A DNA stretch of 64,000 nucleotides from positions 124,001 to 188,000 of the forward strand of contig JFHB01000014.1 in NCBI GenBank assembly GCA_000729835.1, written 5' to 3'. The translations under genes were made by a program, and so were the position numbers. This document shows, one piece after another, positions 11,161-22,568 of the stretch. The notes under the pieces are model-generated. The model was not told the origin of the DNA. It saw only the letters and a program-made list of their open reading frames with translations, and made no database searches. Positions within the stretch are counted from its first letter, which is position 1. Every line of letters starts with the position of its first letter. This stretch comes from Atkinsonella hypoxylon (Eukaryota > Ascomycota > Sordariomycetes > Hypocreales > Clavicipitaceae).

Positions 11161-12609
11161 ATGTCTGTCGTTAAAGGTTGTTTGATGGCATCCATTCCGG
11201 ATGCCAGGCTTTTCAGCTTTCCTCCAACCAACGAGCCGGCACCCATCTCTCCTGCAGCTGAGCCAATCTCCATCATGCGCCCGTTCAATATTCCCGACTC
11301 AGTCTACCAAGCTGCTCTTGATCCCAAAGTGCCTCTTACAATTGCGGCGTTGTATGCAGTGACGGCCAAAGCGTTAAACAAGTTCAATGCCTCCAGGAAC
11401 AAGAAACCATGGGCGATAAGCAAAACCAAACCCTTCTTCGCCTTTGTTGTCCTTCACAATGTCTTTCTTGCTGTATACTCAGCGTGGACATTCTGGGGTA
11501 TGTTCAACACCATGCGGCGCAGTATCGTGAGTCCCCTTGGACCCGCTGGTATTGCTGCCACTGCCGATAGCCTCTGCCGCGTTCATGGCCCCCCTGGTTT
11601 GGGCAGTTCGATATACTTCAACGACACATCTGGCCACTGGGATAGCGCAAACCCGAGCTCTCTTCTCGGTAGCTTGGACGGTAGCCAGCCAAGCAAGACG
11701 CAAATGGGGCGCGTCTGGAACGAAGGCCTCAGCTATTACGGCTGGATTTTCTATCTCAGCAAATTTTATGAGGTCTTGGACACCTTTATTATTCTCGCCA
11801 AGGGCAAGTTCAGCTCGACCTTGCAAACCTACCACCATGCTGGCGCCATGCTCTGCATGTGGGCTGGTATACGCTACATGGCGTCTCCTATCTGGGTCTT
11901 CACTTTGGTCAACTCTTTCATCCACGCTCTCATGTACACATACTACACTCTGACGGCCTTCTCGATCCGGGTTCCCCTTGTTGTCAAGCGAACGCTTACT
12001 AGCATGCAAATTACCCAATTCATTGTCGGTGGCTCTTACACCATCATGCACTCCTTTGTCACCTATGTCGCGCCCATCACCGTGACAAGAGTCGCAACCC
12101 AAGCTGGTGACGTGCCGTCAGCAGTCGATGCCACAATACCCACTGCTACTGGTGCCCTTGATGCTCTTAGGAGATTTATCTTTGGCTCTGCTGCTTTGGA
12201 ATCTGCTACGCCAGACGTCACCGAGAAATCCACCCATGTCACCGAGACTTCCTACATCGTCCAGCCGTGCATTGCCACGGCCAACGAGACGTTTGCCATC
12301 TGGTTGAATGTTTTATACTTGGCGCCCCTTACCTACTTGTTCGTCAGCTTTTTCATCGCCAGTTATATGAAGCGAAGCTCCGCCAACAACAAGGTCACCG
12401 GCAAGCCCAACCGCCGTCTTAGCAACGTGGCACTGGCTGAGAAAGCGGGCTGGGATGCCGCCCGCGGCCTTGAGAAAGAGGTCTATGGAGGTGAGAACAT
12501 GGTCAATGGGCACACCATTGGGCACACCAATGGCCACATCGCAGTAATTGAGGAAGTCGACGAGGTGGTTCCCAAAAAGGTCCATGGACGCACGAAGCGA
12601 AGGTCATAA
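11161..12609 (+). CDS. ELO-family fatty acid elongase (3-ketoacyl-CoA synthase)
   Basis: Single exon, 482 aa from the ATG at 11161 (A at -3). In-frame ATGs at 11107 and 11188 are possible starts. ELO hallmarks are YYGWIFYLSKFYEVLDTF, then FIILAKGKFSSTLQTYHHAG (the Q-x-x-H-H catalytic box, about H225-H226), VNSFIHALMYTYYTLTAF and MQITQFIVGG. About seven hydrophobic helices run from the KTKPFFAFVVLHNVFLAVYS segment to LYLAPLTYLFVSFFIASY. These enzymes catalyse the condensing step of acyl-CoA elongation in the ER. A Q in place of the first His of HxxHH is usual in one ELO subgroup. The protein is longer than typical yeast Elo proteins because of a long N-terminus, an insert (about residues 265-330) and a hydrophilic tail that may hold the retention signal. 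Chain-length specificity cannot be read from sequence. Confidence 0.88.
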   Translation: MSVVKGCLMASIPDARLFSFPPTNEPAPISPAAEPISIMRPFNIPDSVYQAALDPKVPLTIAALYAVTAKALNKFNASRNKKPWAISKTKPFFAFVVLHNVFLAVYSAWTFWGMFNTMRRSIVSPLGPAGIAATADSLCRVHGPPGLGSSIYFNDTSGHWDSANPSSLLGSLDGSQPSKTQMGRVWNEGLSYYGWIFYLSKFYEVLDTFIILAKGKFSSTLQTYHHAGAMLCMWAGIRYMASPIWVFTLVNSFIHALMYTYYTLTAFSIRVPLVVKRTLTSMQITQFIVGGSYTIMHSFVTYVAPITVTRVATQAGDVPSAVDATIPTATGALDALRRFIFGSAALESATPDVTEKSTHVTETSYIVQPCIATANETFAIWLNVLYLAPLTYLFVSFFIASYMKRSSANNKVTGKPNRRLSNVALAEKAGWDAARGLEKEVYGGENMVNGHTIGHTNGHIAVIEEVDEVVPKKVHGRTKRRS

Positions 12610-13365
12610 AAATGTGGCCAAGTGAAGGGAGGGGATAGAGGAACAAAAAACCGATTACTTTGTTTCACCTCTTCTTGGGTTTGCCGTTTCTCCACACCCA
12701 AGGCATCGGCGTCAACCTGTACAAAAACGATACGATTCTCCTCGCACTTTCCAGCGTCATGTTCACACGACACGTAGTATGATTGCCAACGGACTGTATT
12801 TTCCACTTTCCATACGGAGGAGTTTGCCTAATAAAAAGGGAGGGGGGCAAGAGGGTTTGGGAGTTTCAAGAATAAACGAGGTGCTGAAGAAGATTTCATA
12901 ATGTGCCATGATTATTCATCAATGCTACGTGGATGCGTGTTGCACAAACATCGGAAGTATCAAATTCTTTGCCTATTCAGAAATCAAGGATTCCGGGTAT
13001 ACCCATCGCAAACAACAAGTACAAAGATGACGGACGACATATGCGTCGGTTCAAATGTGCACGACATGGTATGTAACCTGTAGATACCTGCCATGAAGAA
13101 AAGACTGAGCCTCGCGGGCTGATAAGCATGTGAGCTCATGGGAAAATCCTAAAAAAAAAAAAAAAAATAAAAAAAAAAAAAGAAACCAATCTCCTCTGAT
13201 AACGCCTCGCTTAAATATAGTAAGATGACGGCTTGAAAGGATCGCCTGCAGCCGGTGCCGCATGATGTTTGGTTCTCAGCCGAGATTCCCCCAAGTTGCG
13301 ATTGTAATGGATTCAGATGGTTGTGGCTTGAGAGGTTGCACATTTGCTAACGGTAGTGGGATCGC
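12610..13365. other. Convergent intergenic spacer with poly(A) tracts
   Basis: 756 bp between the ELO stop and the FYVE stop. Nothing coding. A long A-rich tract (13151-13181, broken by single T and G) is the main feature. Confidence 0.5.
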
Positions 13366-14342
13366 TTAGAATGTGCTCCAGTTCCAGTCTCGCGGAACAC
13401 TGGCAACCACCTCGGGGTTGTGAGGAGGTGTCACGCCAGGTACAGGGGGGGCATTTATAGGAGTTGGGAACGGAGCAACGGGAAAGGGTGACCTGGAGCT
13501 CTGGGTGTCGTCTTTGCAGTGAAGGGCCTTGACCTGGTCAAAGCAATGGTTGCAAGTGCGCGATGGGCCAGCGCGGGGGTTGAAATTGGCCTTGTGGTCG
13601 AGGGGAAGCGTGGTGTTGGAGTGCCAGTCGCAGAAGATGTTGCCGCATTTGCGGCAGTGATGTCGTCGAATGAAGTAGTTGAATGTGCGCCTGCAGGTCG
13701 GATCATCGCAGACGGAGGACTCCGAGTCGGGCTGGAGAAAAAACAAAATGTCATTTGTCAAACGCGTCCCGGTTTCCGAGGTTTTGCTTTCATCACGAGT
13801 TCATGGGTGGACATGGGTACGCCTACCTTCCAGTGTTTGCGGGTGGGCATGCCGGTAACGTGTGGGAAAGCGTCGAGCTTCCACTCACCGTCGAGAACCC
13901 TGTTGCTTTCGCCGGTAGAGCGCCGCGCGAGGCGCTGACCGAGGACGGACAGACCGGGAATGCTCATGAGTGCCGTGTTGGCCCTTTTCAACGTGGAGTC
14001 GGACTCGGTGGACGAGGTCGAGCCCGCGGTGCGGCACCGGGTGACCTTGCGGGAGGGGAACTCGTCGCACCGACGCAGAACGGCAGGCATGTAGGTGAGG
14101 CGACTGCCGTACTGCATGTGGTGGGCTTTGGGAGACGGAGGAGTAGAGCAGGCCTGGTGGTGCGGCATGGCTGAGGCGTCGAGCGGCGAGATCTGAGGGC
14201 CCTGGGGAGATCGGTAGGAGTGAGAACGGGCGTGGTGAGGGCGGATTTGCGCGTGCGCGTGCGCGTGCGAGTACGAGTACGAGTGCAGGAAGTGTCGCGA
14301 CTGCTCGGCCGGCACGGTGGGCATGATGAGCTCGGCCGCCAT
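13366..14342 (-). CDS. FYVE zinc-finger protein, endosomal PI3P binder
   Basis: Two exons (minus strand 14342-13827 and 13731-13366) join to 293 aa. The first 170 residues are low-complexity and His/Ser-rich, with an SYSYSHAHAHA run encoded by a GC-rich microsatellite. The FYVE finger lies at about 171-240. WxxD is formed as W171-K-P-D174 across the splice junction. The R(R/K)HHCR basic motif is RRHHCRKCGNIFC, and the final zinc ligands are in RTCNHC, a slight variant of the RVC motif. Cysteine pairs CDDPTC, CRKC and CNHC are present. FYVE domains bind phosphatidylinositol-3-phosphate on endosomes and vacuoles. The size resembles a short uncharacterised FYVE protein of fission yeast; no further domain is visible. 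The proline-rich tail (APFPTPINAPPVPGVTPP) may bind partners. Confidence 0.88.
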
Positions 14343-14413
14343 TGGCGGGTTGCTGCGAAAGGGATAAAGTTGGGGGGGAATTTTTTTTTTTTTTTCGCAA
14401 TGGGCGGATGGCG

Positions 14414-14416
14414 GGA

Positions 14417-14448
<32 letters not shown>

Positions 14449-14454
14449 AAAAAA
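14414..14454. repeat. (GAAA)n microsatellite
   Basis: About ten GAAA units ending in an A run, 72 bp upstream of the FYVE gene start codon (in its promoter or 5' leader). Confidence 0.9.
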
Positions 14455-15330
14455 TAGATTTTGATCGGCGCGGGCAAAAAAAGGCAGGCAAGGCAGGCAG
14501 GCAACGGACGCAAGCAAGAAAGCTGGGTAATTAATTAATTACATAGCATTGAGCAGCGCTGCTGCAATGGGGGGGGGATAATTTGTCTATCCTGTTGCCT
14601 TGCTTGGAAAGAAACCTACGGAGTACGGAATACTCCCCGTATTAATAGCTAGTGTGCTCCGGAGCAAAGCAATGGGGGAAAACAAGTTGGTAGTGGCAGG
14701 CAGGCAGCGACCCCAAACTTGAACAGCGGACACGAGAGAAGGTAGGGGACCCTGGCTAGCGGGAGGGGGGAGCAGCCGGGGCAGAGAAGAAGGTCGGGTG
14801 GGTTCGGTCAACTAGTTCACCCACTCGGGTGCCAAGCGGCAAAGGCAAGTGGCCAATCATGGCATGGCGATAAGCAAAAGGGCAAGTATGCGCCAATCCG
14901 TGCGCCATAGTGGGACGGGGGAAATCCCAGCTTTTGTTTCGTACTCCGCTAGTCTACCGATGGGGATGGGAACGCGTTCCTTTGCAATCGCCAATCCGAG
15001 CGGGACTTTGTCGCGACTCAGCGCCGGCCGGATGGGGGCCACCTTGGCTTTGCCTGTCCACTGGCGCATTTCCCATCGGAGCATAGTCAACTTCCAAGCC
15101 GAACCGGGGAGTCTAGAACCCGTGGCAAGAATGATGGGGGGTGGAGGGGAGCTCCACGATCTTAAGGCTTTCAAAAGAGCGGACTTGCCACGGCGAATAA
15201 TTGCAAGGAAGCACCAGGTACAAGTCCCGACTGACTCGTTAGAAGCACCGCTGAACCCTTCTTTGCAATACTGTTCAGAGCGCCAGGGGCCGTGAGTGAA
15301 GAAACCCACGACAAATGCCCAGGCTAACGT

Positions 15331-15362
15331 GCCCGCGCCCGTGCCCGTGCCCGTGCCCGTGT
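15331..15362. repeat. (GCCCGT)n hexanucleotide repeat
   Basis: About five GCCCGT/GCCCGC units in tandem. Confidence 0.8.
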
Positions 15363-15944
15363 CCGCGCTCATGACGGATAGGAAGCCGGTGGCGTAAAGC
15401 CAACAGCTAGGAACCTTCTCCGGATGTCGATCCCGGGCGTGAGAACGGCGAATGTTTCGAAACGTTGCTCATCACGTGCACGGGCACGCGCAGACGGGGC
15501 CAATGGCATAACATGCGAGTAAAGCAGGTCTTGCATCTAACTAATGATACCATGAGCGAAGCTGAGCCAAAGCTGAGCTCGCCTCCTTTTCGACGGGACG
15601 GTAGCACCAGGCAAACAGCACGCGACGACCCCGTTGTACGCAAAATGTTGCGGTGGCCAAGAAATTTGGTGGTCCGGCGGTGGGGGTCGAGCACCTTGGC
15701 CCCGCGGAGTTGGAACGGACTCGGACACGAGAAACACCGTGCACGGCATGGCGATGAGGGTTAGTTAGTTATCTCCTAGGAGAAAACGAAAAGAGGCCAA
15801 CAGGTCGGCAATTTCAACTTGGTGGACACCCTCCCCCCCCCCACCCTTTTTCCCGCTTCGACATTGGCTTATTGTGACACGACGGTGGTTGGGCCTTCTG
15901 ATTCGTGCAGTGGTGGGGGACGCGGTGGATCACGGTCGATCCAA

Positions 15945-15980
15945 CGTTGAGCACGTTGAGCACGTTGAGCATGTCGAGCA
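15945..15980. repeat. (GTTGAGCAC)n nonamer repeat
   Basis: About four 9-bp units, the last one degenerate. A similar ATGGAGCAC nonamer repeat occurs near 47866. Confidence 0.8.
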
Positions 15981-16106
15981 CGATGCAGAATCTGGCCTTC
16001 TTTTATTCAGTCATGCCATGGATGGCAGGTGGCTGTGCAGACCACAAACCACGCAAACTACAATAGGACTCATCTTCACCAGTCCGCCGTCTTGTCCCAC
16101 GCCTTG

Positions 16107-18375
16107 CTACTCCATCTCCCACCGCCCACTCTGCCCACCGTCCTTGAACACGACTCGCATCCCTTCAATCACCATCTGCTTGTCCACCGCCTTGCACATG
16201 TCATACACCGTTAGCGCTGCCGTCGACGCTGCCGTCAGGGCCTCCATCTCCACCCCCGTCTTCCCCTCGCATGTCACTGTTGCCCGGATCTCGATACTAT
16301 TACCATCCTCCTCGTCAGGTTCGAGGTCGACCGTGACGTGCGAAATGGCGATCGGATGGCACAACGGTACAATATCCGGTGTTCGCTTGGCTGCCATGAT
16401 CCCTGCCACCCGCGCTACTGCCAACACATCCCCTTTTTTCACCTGATTCTCTTGGATGAGGGATACAACTGTCCGGTTAGAGAATCGTATCCTGCACGCG
16501 GCTGTAGCTACGCGAGATGTTGTTGACTTCTGGCTGATGGAAACCATGTGTGCTGACCCGGAATCAGACACGTGCGTAAGGCGGACGCCGTCGTCATCCT
16601 TCTTCTCACTCTTGTGTAAAGAGCCCCATGATGTTGAGAATAACCTCTTTTGTCCTGGCCAACTGCCCACATGCTGTTTTTGATACGTCCCGTAAATCCC
16701 TATGTTGCTGATTAGACGGCCAGTGATTAGACGGCCAGTGCTGGCGGGTAGTTCGCCTTGGAGTGATGCTGGGACTGGATCTACAATGTATTCTACCTCT
16801 CAGCAGTCTCTTCACAGCCGAAAAAAAGAAAAAAAAAAAAGAGCCTTGACGTAGCGAAAGAGCCATCATCTTCATGTGAGGCATGCGAATATCAAATTTT
16901 TGCTCGTAGCCAACGCCTGGTGATTCGGGGTATGAAGAGAAAAGAATGAATGCAAAACATGATGCTCATTCATTGCAATCAAACCATGTATGCAGTCCGA
17001 GGATAGAGGGAGATTCCATTCACCCACCTATCAATATCATCGGTCGATTCTTCATGTACTCCAGCTCGCCGATTCCAGCATGCTTCGCTTTCTTATTTTT
17101 CACTGCCATGCCGATAATGTCCAACAATTCGGCCTCATTGGGCGCTAGGCCTAGCCCTTGATCCGGCGCTACCCTGCCTTGCCTGCGGTCCATTTCCATC
17201 TGCTTCATGGCCTCATATGCCTGCTCATCAATAGGATCTCCATTGTTGGATTGCCGCAGGATGTCACGCAACGAAACTTCGGCGTTGCCGAAAAGACACA
17301 CCTTTAGGTTGCCGTCACTGGTAATGCGCAACCGATTACATGTCCCGCAGAAGTTGTGCGTCATGCTTGTGATAAACCCGATCCGGCCAGCAAACCCAGG
17401 AATCTGCCATGTCTTGCTCGTGTCGTTTTTATCGTCTTTCGCTTTCTGGAGTCCTGGGTACTTATCCCGAATCAAGTCCAGCATCTCTGAGTAACTGATC
17501 ATCTTCTTCTTGTTCCACTTGTTCCCGTCAAATGGCATATACTCGATGAATCTTACCTCCAGGTCCTTCTTACGCGTCATTTCGGCAAAACAAAGCACCT
17601 CTTGATCATTGATTCCTCGCATCACCACGCAGTTGATCTTGAGCTTGATACCCGCACCAAGCCTGTTCATCTCCAGAATGCGGTCGATGCTCTTTTGTAC
17701 AGCATCGAAACCTTTTCGACGAGTCATTATCTGAAACTGCCATGGATCCAGCGTGTCCAGACTGAGATTGACTCCTGTAAGCCCAGCCTGAACCATACTG
17801 TCCAACTTCCTCTGCAGAGAAATGCCGTTGGTGGTAATGCAGAGCTCTGTGAGGCCGTGCGAGCGCAGTGCTCCGATCTGGTGCATCAACGGCAAAATAT
17901 CCCGTCGAACAGTAGGCTCGCCACCCGTGAGTCGAATCTTGGTAACTCCCTGAGAAACGAAGGTGGATGACAGCATAACAATCTCAGGCGTGGTAAGTAA
18001 TTCTCGGCTCGGAGATAGTGAAACGCCTTCCTCAGGCATGCAATACATGCACCGCAAATTGCATCGCTCCGTGATGGATATTCGCAAATAATCATGTTGG
18101 CGACGAAAGTTATCAGTCAAAAAGCTCGAGAATGGTTTTGCGTCGCGGATGCGATCTCGGCGAGAGAGGGAGGAGGTAGTATCAAGTGTAGTTGCCACTT
18201 CGGGCAGACTCTCATGGGCCAGAGCTGAAGTTCCCAGCCGTCTCTGAACTGTGCCGGAAAATAACGAGATAGTTGATTTCTTTCTGCCACACCATGCACG
18301 CCGTGCGGGGGCCCAAAATGAACCGGTGATGGCGGGCATGGTGAAGCCCGTCATGACACTTTTGGTGATGGACAT
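16107..18375 (-). CDS. cnxABC: Molybdopterin precursor Z synthase, MoaA-MoaC fusion
   Basis: Exon 1 (18375-17028) encodes the radical-SAM MoaA part: ERCNLRCMYCMPEEG (4Fe-4S CxxxCxxC), LTGGEPTVRRD and the C-terminal cluster FCGTCNRLRITSDGNLKVC. Exon 2 (about 16780-16107) encodes MoaC: VARVAGIMAAKRTPDIVPLC, HPIAISHV, KTGVEMEALTAAS and YDMCKAVDK. Donor ATAG|GTGGGT and acceptor TTGTAG|AT keep frame and give 673 aa; an alternative in-phase acceptor is at 16793/16792. Unspliced, exon 1 instead ends NRPMILIGG-stop at 17020, the double-glycine terminus needed by MOCS1A-type MoaA. The two activities convert GTP to cyclic pyranopterin monophosphate, the first step of molybdenum cofactor synthesis. The N-terminus is Arg/Ser-rich and free of acidic residues for about 50 residues, which suggests mitochondrial import. 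The fused arrangement is known from Aspergillus cnxABC. Confidence 0.92.
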
Positions 18376-19198
18376 GACTATTCAAAATCGTTCGTGAATA
18401 TGGCAACACCCAAAAAAATGGTGGATCTGGGGGCCTAAGGACTAGCCATGTCGTCCATGCTGAGCCTGCAGAAGAACCCGAGATTGCTGACGAAAGGACG
18501 AATGTCAGGATGATGAAGGACGGCAGACAAGACGTTAAGGTCTCGATGATTAGCGCCTGGGCTCTATTCGCGGGAGGAGATTACTCAGCGATCACGAGCA
18601 TGCTACTTTTCAAGTGAGCATGGGCTGTCCTCTGATTGGACAGTTGTCCGTTGTCCATGTATGTATTCCGTATGTGTTGACGAAGAGAGGGACGCCAATG
18701 GCCGGCCATACAAGGTGCATCGTGAGAGGCGAGCAGCGAAAGTCCACAGTAGTCCACAGTAGTCCACAGTGATACTAACCCCAAATAGGAAATCGAGTAA
18801 ACACCAACACCAACCAGCTGTGTCCACCAAGTTTCTTGTCTTGACATGCACCATCACGCACAGCACGCGACCACCGGTGACTGCTGTCTGACATTTGCTC
18901 AGCGGCTGGCCTAATGAAGGGAATCTTGAGCCTGATTCTACACGGGGAGCAGAATCAAACACTTTTGTAACCTGCATATGCACATGCTACTGCTGTGCAT
19001 GGCGCCACGCCAACAAGGCTTTTGGACCAGCATCAGCCTCCTCGGGCATCAAAAACCGCCAACACTCGACTTGCAAATGGACAATACTTAAAGCGGACAG
19101 GCCATCAGTTTCAGTTCTTCAAACGGCAGCGGTGCGGTGCGTCTGGCTACACAAGCAGCACAACGAGCTGCAGCCGCCACGAACCGTTACAGGCAAAC
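18376..19198. promoter_or_regulatory. Divergent promoter cnxABC / WDR8
   Basis: 823 bp between divergent start codons. The one clear structure is a perfect triple 10-bp repeat (18741-18770). Nothing coding was recognised. Confidence 0.5.
18741..18770. repeat. Three perfect AGTCCACAGT decamers
   Basis: AGTCCACAGT is repeated three times head to tail with a 10-bp period, within the cnxABC/WDR8 divergent promoter. Confidence 0.9.
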
Positions 19199-20936
19199 AT
19201 GCAGGACACTATGCGGAATCTCTTGCAACACTCTAGGCCTTTCAAGTGTGAGTAAATACTGGCCCAAGCTTGGCTTCATTCGGAGAAAACCACTCTTCCA
19301 GTAGCTGATTGAGATTCATCAAGCATCCTCCCGTTGCAAGCCTAGCCCAGACGGCCACTTCGTGGCAGTGCTTGACTCTGAGAGCATTCTTGTTCGGTCA
19401 ACCAAGACCTTGCAGACCGTCCATGCAGTGAAACTGGCTCCGGAGTTGACCGGACCTATTGTCACTTTCATCTGGTCCCCGTCTTCAACCAATATCCTAA
19501 TATGTGCAGCAGATCAGATTCAATTGTCTTCCGCACGCAATTCATCCTTTCATGCTGTTATCTGCAATCCTTCTGCTCCAGTAGGGGGCAAGCCACCACT
19601 CATCCGATTCGGAGCAACTGATACGGAAGTGTTGGTGTGTGCTCCGCTTGGTCTAAAACTTAGCATATTTGATCTTACCTCATCCAGGGCAATTGAGATT
19701 GGCAGTCCTAAATTCTCTCAGCCTTCTTCGGCCTCTCTCGGCATTTCTGTCCGTTCTCAGACAGGACATCTTGTGGTGCTGACGAGGGTGGGCGGGAAGG
19801 ATATGGTGAGCATTCACCATCCTTTGACCCGACAGGTTACCAGATCTTGGCAGCCCGAGTGTATAGATGCTCAAGGCGTCCAATGGACCCCCGATGGCCA
19901 ATGGATCATACTCTGGGAATCTCCTGCTCAAGGCAGAAAAGTTCTTATTTATAGCGCAGATGGACAGCATTATCGAACGTTGGACGCCTCTTGGCTACTA
20001 CTGGGTTCGGATGAAGAATCCGAATCGGATATGCAATTAGGAGTTAAATCGTGCCAGTTGAGCAGCAACTCAGAGTTTTGTGCCATTGGAGACTATAGTC
20101 GTGTAGTCACAATTTTGCAAACAGGTACTTGGCGTGCAACGATGAGGCTGTGCCATCCCTTGGTCATTAATCCTAGCGAGACGATTCAGGTATTTACTCG
20201 GAAGCCATCAAGGCTTTACACCCCTGATACCATTTATGCCGACTGATATGGAACTCAAATCTAGGTTTGGCAGGAACGGGTGGAAAGTGGCGTCGCTGGA
20301 ATTGACATGCGCAATTTCACAAGGGCAGAAAAGCTAGTATCGCCATTGGCAGTGGTGGACGGTACCACAACGGCTGGTGATGCTCGCTCGGGTTGTTCTT
20401 CCATCTCATTCGATGCGTCCTCGACTCTTCTTGCCACAAGATTGGACGACTCGCCTTGCACGATATGGATCTGGGACCTGGCAGCGGGTGAACTACGTGC
20501 AGTCCTCATGTTCCATTCTGTTGTCAACTTTGCCTGGCATGCAACTTTGAGAGAAGTCCTCCTGATAACATGCCAAGAAGACGGGAAGCTGATCGCATCA
20601 TACGTCTGGGACCCTCTGTCACATGGCCCAAAGTCCCTGAATGTCGAGCAGTATCTGCCACCATCTGAAGCGACCTCGAAAATGCAAATCGGCTGGCTGA
20701 ACCACGACTCTGAGTTCCCCGAAATCATAGCATCTGATACACGGCATTATGTGCTGCTGTCTCTGGCGGACAAGGAACATGACAACAGCCGGTGGAAAGA
20801 TGCAACAGGAGAAAACGCATGGGATGACTCGCCCGCGGGACGGGACGAGGCCGAGATTATCGCCTCGGCAAGGCCAATTGTCATTGCGGAGGATGTATCA
20901 AAACTCAACGATACTTTTTCATTCAAGTTTACCTGA
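19199..20936 (+). CDS. wdr8: WD-repeat protein WDR8/WRAP73 family
   Basis: Exons 19199-19247, 19324-20189 and 20265-20936 join to 528 aa. The tiny first exon MQDTMRNLLQHSRPFK runs into SSSRCKPSPDGHFVAVLDS, which aligns with the usual FSPDGxxVA start of this family. Diagnostic stretches are TGPIVTFIWSPSSTNILICA, DAQGVQWTPDGQWIILWESP, GRKVLIYSADGQHYRTLDAS, CQLSSNSEFCAIGDYSRVVT and TIWIWDLAAGELRAVLMFHS. The repeats are poor in classic WD dipeptides, as in orthologues. In fission yeast, Wdr8 forms a complex with Msd1 and kinesin Pkl1 at the spindle pole body; human WRAP73 is centrosomal. A spindle-pole role is inferred from family. A second in-frame ATG at 19211 is an equally good start. Confidence 0.87.
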
Positions 20937-22568
20937 CCTTGGAGTGGTGGCCAATCCGATTGACCCAAGGTTGAAACGGGATGGCGACATTGCTTGCTTG
21001 GAACCCACAGGCTCAAGAGGGATTTCATTAAATCCTAAAAGGGCAGTTTGATGACGGATAGGGACGATAGGGACCAACAAGATCGCCAGCTAACCAGGGA
21101 TCTATGGTATTAATTATTAATTAGTGGAGAATCCCTGTTCCCTGCAAGTCCATAGCTGCAGCATGGCGTCTCATGCTAGACAAGCTACGTAAGGCGGCTG
21201 TCAAAATGCTCCGACTTACAACACGACTCCTGACGTTTCCTCTTTTCTCACCCTACCAATGCGACTCGGCAAACGTGGCACAATTGGCCGACAGAGCGAG
21301 GCCGGCGTTATCTGTCACGGAATCAGCAAGTGACCCTTAGAAGCTTGGAGTCAAATTCTTCATTGCGGTGCTCGGTCTGCACTGAACCCTGACAGCTCTT
21401 TCACCGATGTTTGTCGGCGGCTCGACCCGCCCGTCTTTTTAACCTCAAGAGATGGGCATTGAATATGACAGGTCATGGCACATGGCTGCGCGACCAGGGA
21501 CAAGAAGCGCTCTAACACCTGTGTACGATGGATACCGCCCAGAAGCCACCCTTGCGATCAGTCTGGACAAGCATCTGCTCAATGGATCGGTCAATCAAGC
21601 CGTGTGTTTCATTTGGAGAAGTGGCGCGCAGAGGGGCAGAATTCTGGAAAGAAGGTGAAGCTGCCAACACAGACCAAGAGGGCAAGCATGAACAAGCCAT
21701 CTTGGAATCGATATGGCGAATTTCCTCAGCTGCCGCAGCCGTAGCAATTTGTGTGTGGGCGCCCGAGTGTGTGCATGCTCCTGCCTGCGCATCCGCGCAA
21801 GCAATGGAGCTACCCAACCCAACCGAGCCTTGGTACAGACAAGCCAAGTACCTGGGTGTTGGAACCGTGGCGGAAGACTGCATGCAGGCATTTGTTTTCT
21901 TGTCTTCATGCTGTACTAACAGGCTAGACACTCCGTTTACTATTCCGTTAATGGCAAATGTTGAACGAGCAAACAGTATGCGCATTGCCTTGTATGAAGA
22001 AGTCCGGACGGGCCTCACCATCTTTGATCTTCAGATTCTCTCTCTGATTCTTTTTTGGCCTCTACGTCTGCTACCACGGGGCACATCAAAAAGAGAGACT
22101 GAAGTCCCCAAAAAAAAAATAAAAAATACCATTGGTATTGTTGGCCCGAAGGCTTAGGGATGAGGAGGAAATGCGTGCTGCCATCCTTGCCACAAAGTAA
22201 TTGCTTTTCTTTGGGCCCTGCTCGCTCCGACAGTTATTTTCTCGTGCCACCTCTGGGCCTTTTCATCATCGGACAAACTTGCCTAGTCCTGCTTTCCCTT
22301 TTTCCTATCTCTTGACATTGCCAAAATAGCACTCCTCCGTCCGGGAATCCCGCCGATATCGAATGTCTTCTCTCGCCACACAGCGTTCACATCCATTGCC
22401 GACAGAGCCGTCCTTTCAGGGGCTGTTGCGACTTGTTCCAAACAGTTTCTTTCCCCCCCAACGAGGTCCAGAAGATCGCTATTTCCCAGTTGAGTTTAGT
22501 TTATTTTTTATTTTTATTTTTGCATATTTCATGGGAGATAGGAGGTCCACACCACAGCACTGGCCAAT
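20937..22568. other. 1.6-kb intergenic region
   Basis: An ORF of 209 codons (21528-22157) starts with ATG but has no recognisable domain and a biased tail, so I do not call it. The right end (22200-22560) is pyrimidine-rich and looks like promoter plus leader of the RRM gene. Confidence 0.4.

Larger units (their letters stand above)
14343..16106. other. 1.76-kb intergenic region, FYVE promoter side to cnxABC 3' end
   Basis: No gene recognised. It holds a T15 run (14381-14395), a (GAAA)n tract (14414-14454), a GCCCGT hexanucleotide run (about 15331-15362), a GTTGAGCAC nonamer repeat (15945-15980) and several G-rich stretches. A 171-codon ORF on the minus strand (15372-14857) opens with a (TG)n repeat and looks spurious. 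The FYVE promoter must be at the left end. Confidence 0.5.

Noticed and set aside
14857..15372. 171-codon minus-strand ORF
   Set aside because: Begins with a (TG)n repeat translated from a hexanucleotide microsatellite and resembles no protein I know.
21528..22157. 209-codon ORF starting with ATG
   Set aside because: No domain, low-complexity Ala/Cys run and a basic tail from an A-rich tract; nothing supports expression.
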